DNA from: Clostridiales bacterium
Lineage (GTDB): Bacteria; Bacillota; Clostridia; Oscillospirales; Butyricicoccaceae
DNA: 7,074 nt
Assembly: GCA_026419635.1 (NCBI GenBank)
Contig: JANZZB010000075.1
Location: forward strand, 1 to 7,074
Direction of reading: 5' to 3'
Shown here: positions 5,848-7,074 of the stretch, piece by piece
How the letters are laid out: each line of letters opens with the position of its first letter
How positions within the stretch are numbered: the first letter of the stretch is position 1
Notes under the pieces: generated by a model
Seen by the model: only the letters and a program-made list of their open reading frames with translations
What the model was told of the DNA's origin: nothing
The model's database searches: none
Position numbers and translations under genes: made by a program

Positions 5848-7074
5848 ATGTCCGGAAAAAATGAACATGAAATTGATTTAAACGAAATAAGACGGATGAT
5901 TGCCGGAGAAGAGATGGATTCCGGACAGGAAATTTCAATAGATGAAATTATCAATGAAGTAAAAGTTGAAGAAAAAAAAGAAAAGATCCAGCGCCAAAAA
6001 AAGGAGGAAGAGGAGAATCCTTTCCTTTCTCTTGTTCGTGAGACAGAAGAAATAGATGCTTTACCAGGTGCAATAGAAAACACCAACCTGTACGTACAAC
6101 AGATAAAGAATGAAAAACAAAACCCTTCTGTTTTAGGAACCTCTGCGGAGGGGCTGTTTGAAATACCCCGGGAATGGGAAAATAACAGCCGGCCTCTGCA
6201 GGAAAAAACGGATCAAAAAAAGAGCATTAGAATGCAAGGAGATGGAACAAACGTCGCTACGATCCCGCAAAAAGAGAAATCAAAAGAGCGGCAGATACTA
6301 AAACCGCTGCCTGAAGTTTTTAATGTTGAAGATTTGGAAATCGAAAATAACAAAACAGAAAAAGCTACCAAAAAACATCTGCCTGCTGATTTTGATAAAA
6401 CGGAGTTTGAAACTCCGAAGGAAGCGGCCGATTATTATAAAAACCGTGAATTTTCCTTAAATATAAGATCTCTTTTTATCTTACTTCTATCATGCAGTAG
6501 TTTATACCTGACGTTTGCCCCGACATTTGCGCTTCCTCTTCCTTTCGAATTTGCCTATGACAAAACACCATATCTTTATTTATTCGCGCTAATTGCATTG
6601 GAAATAGGATGTCTTTTGATATCGCTTGATCTGATAACTGCAGGAATCATGAGACTTGTTACCGGAAGACCGACGGTATATTCTCTTGCTGCCCTGGCGG
6701 CGTTTTCTACGCTTGCCCATTCTGTTTCCATCATTCTTTTCCCCAAATGGGGAGGATATCTTCCGTTTTCTTCGTTAAGCTGCGTACTCCTCTTTTTTAT
6801 GGTACATTCTGCAGCACAGAAAAAGAGTTCAATCTGGCGCAGTATAAAAGCAGAAACGTTATCGTCCGAGCCGATGATCATCAAGATCGATAAAGAAGCG
6901 GTAGATAAGCCTTGTGCTGTCCGGTCTTGTGATAAAAACATAAAGGTATATGAGAAAACGCTGCTCGCTCCGGATCCGCTGGAGCAACTTTGTACATATT
7001 ACGTACCTTGTGTCATTATAGTTTCAATCGTTTTTTCATTTGTTGCCACGTTTGGGCAAAATCGCCCGGAGCTT
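5848..7074 (+). CDS. Membrane protein with charged N-terminal region and P1B-ATPase-like helices (partial)
   Basis: The frame runs 409 codons from ATG 5848 to the window edge without a stop. GGAGG ends five bases before the ATG; an in-frame ATG at 5827 with a poorer site would add seven residues. Residues 1-200 are highly charged, with no membrane segment; 38-56 is a Lys/Glu-rich likely coiled coil, and the region looks largely disordered and cytoplasmic. Hydrophobic segments follow at about 207-229, 241-266, 277-298, 304-323 and 384-403. Stretches such as GIMRLVTGRPTVYSLAALAA (266-285) and DPLEQLCTYYVPCVIIVSIV (376-395) recall the membrane helices around the actuator domain of heavy-metal P1B ATPases. 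Here the segment between them is only about 60 residues and lacks the TGE-type actuator motif. The phosphorylation domain (DKTGT) is not in the window. Cys356 and Cys361 lie in the short loop. No function is assigned. It probably forms an operon with rlmB. Confidence 0.8.
   Translation, partial: MSGKNEHEIDLNEIRRMIAGEEMDSGQEISIDEIINEVKVEEKKEKIQRQKKEEEENPFLSLVRETEEIDALPGAIENTNLYVQQIKNEKQNPSVLGTSAEGLFEIPREWENNSRPLQEKTDQKKSIRMQGDGTNVATIPQKEKSKERQILKPLPEVFNVEDLEIENNKTEKATKKHLPADFDKTEFETPKEAADYYKNREFSLNIRSLFILLLSCSSLYLTFAPTFALPLPFEFAYDKTPYLYLFALIALEIGCLLISLDLITAGIMRLVTGRPTVYSLAALAAFSTLAHSVSIILFPKWGGYLPFSSLSCVLLFFMVHSAAQKKSSIWRSIKAETLSSEPMIIKIDKEAVDKPCAVRSCDKNIKVYEKTLLAPDPLEQLCTYYVPCVIIVSIVFSFVATFGQNRPEL

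Noticed and set aside
5580..6086. 168-codon minus-strand frame opposite rlmB and the following gene
   Set aside because: Its serine/phenylalanine-rich composition is what results from reading the complement of Lys/Glu-rich codons. It overlaps two well-supported plus-strand genes.

Overview
The window looks like a chromosomal segment of a low-to-mid GC Firmicute, most likely class Clostridia. The reasons are strong AGGAGG-type ribosome binding sites, Gram-positive sigma-A promoters, a thrR-hom-thrB cluster, a YtvI-type AI-2E family membrane protein and a TrmH/RlmB-family methyltransferase. The genus cannot be determined from this sequence alone.

Layout. At the left, on the minus strand, is an AI-2E/YtvI-like membrane protein cut by the window edge, with its own near-consensus sigma-A promoter. 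A divergent intergenic region (1023-1345) follows. It holds a 9-bp inverted repeat of unknown role and a plus-strand promoter whose -35 and spacer lie inside an operator-like palindrome. That promoter drives a compact threonine operon: an HTH+ACT regulator of the ThrR type (1346-1801), homoserine dehydrogenase (1803-3053) and homoserine kinase (3050-3943, ATGA overlap). Threonine synthase (thrC) is not in the window. The three genes are the regulator and two consecutive enzymes of the aspartate-semialdehyde-to-threonine branch. The C-terminal ACT region of Hom appears degenerate, so threonine sensing may rest largely on the co-encoded regulator.

Downstream of thrB is a gene-free stretch (3944-4309). 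It contains two nearly identical terminator-type hairpins (AACACGCGGGA arms) bracketing a 228-bp block packed with six consecutive inverted repeats, including a perfect 26-bp palindrome. The block's ends are imperfect inverted repeats of each other. This is the strongest unexplained structure in the window and resembles a small modular, MITE-like or structured-RNA repeat element.

To the right are a single-gene unit for a diiron ferritin-like protein (4310-4846) with a strong terminator, then an extended -10 promoter driving rlmB (5002-5808). A gene 39 bp downstream (5848 to the window end, incomplete) encodes a protein with a charged ~200-residue N-terminal region followed by membrane helices. 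Those helices resemble the transmembrane core of P1B-type ATPases with the actuator domain missing, which is an unusual architecture.
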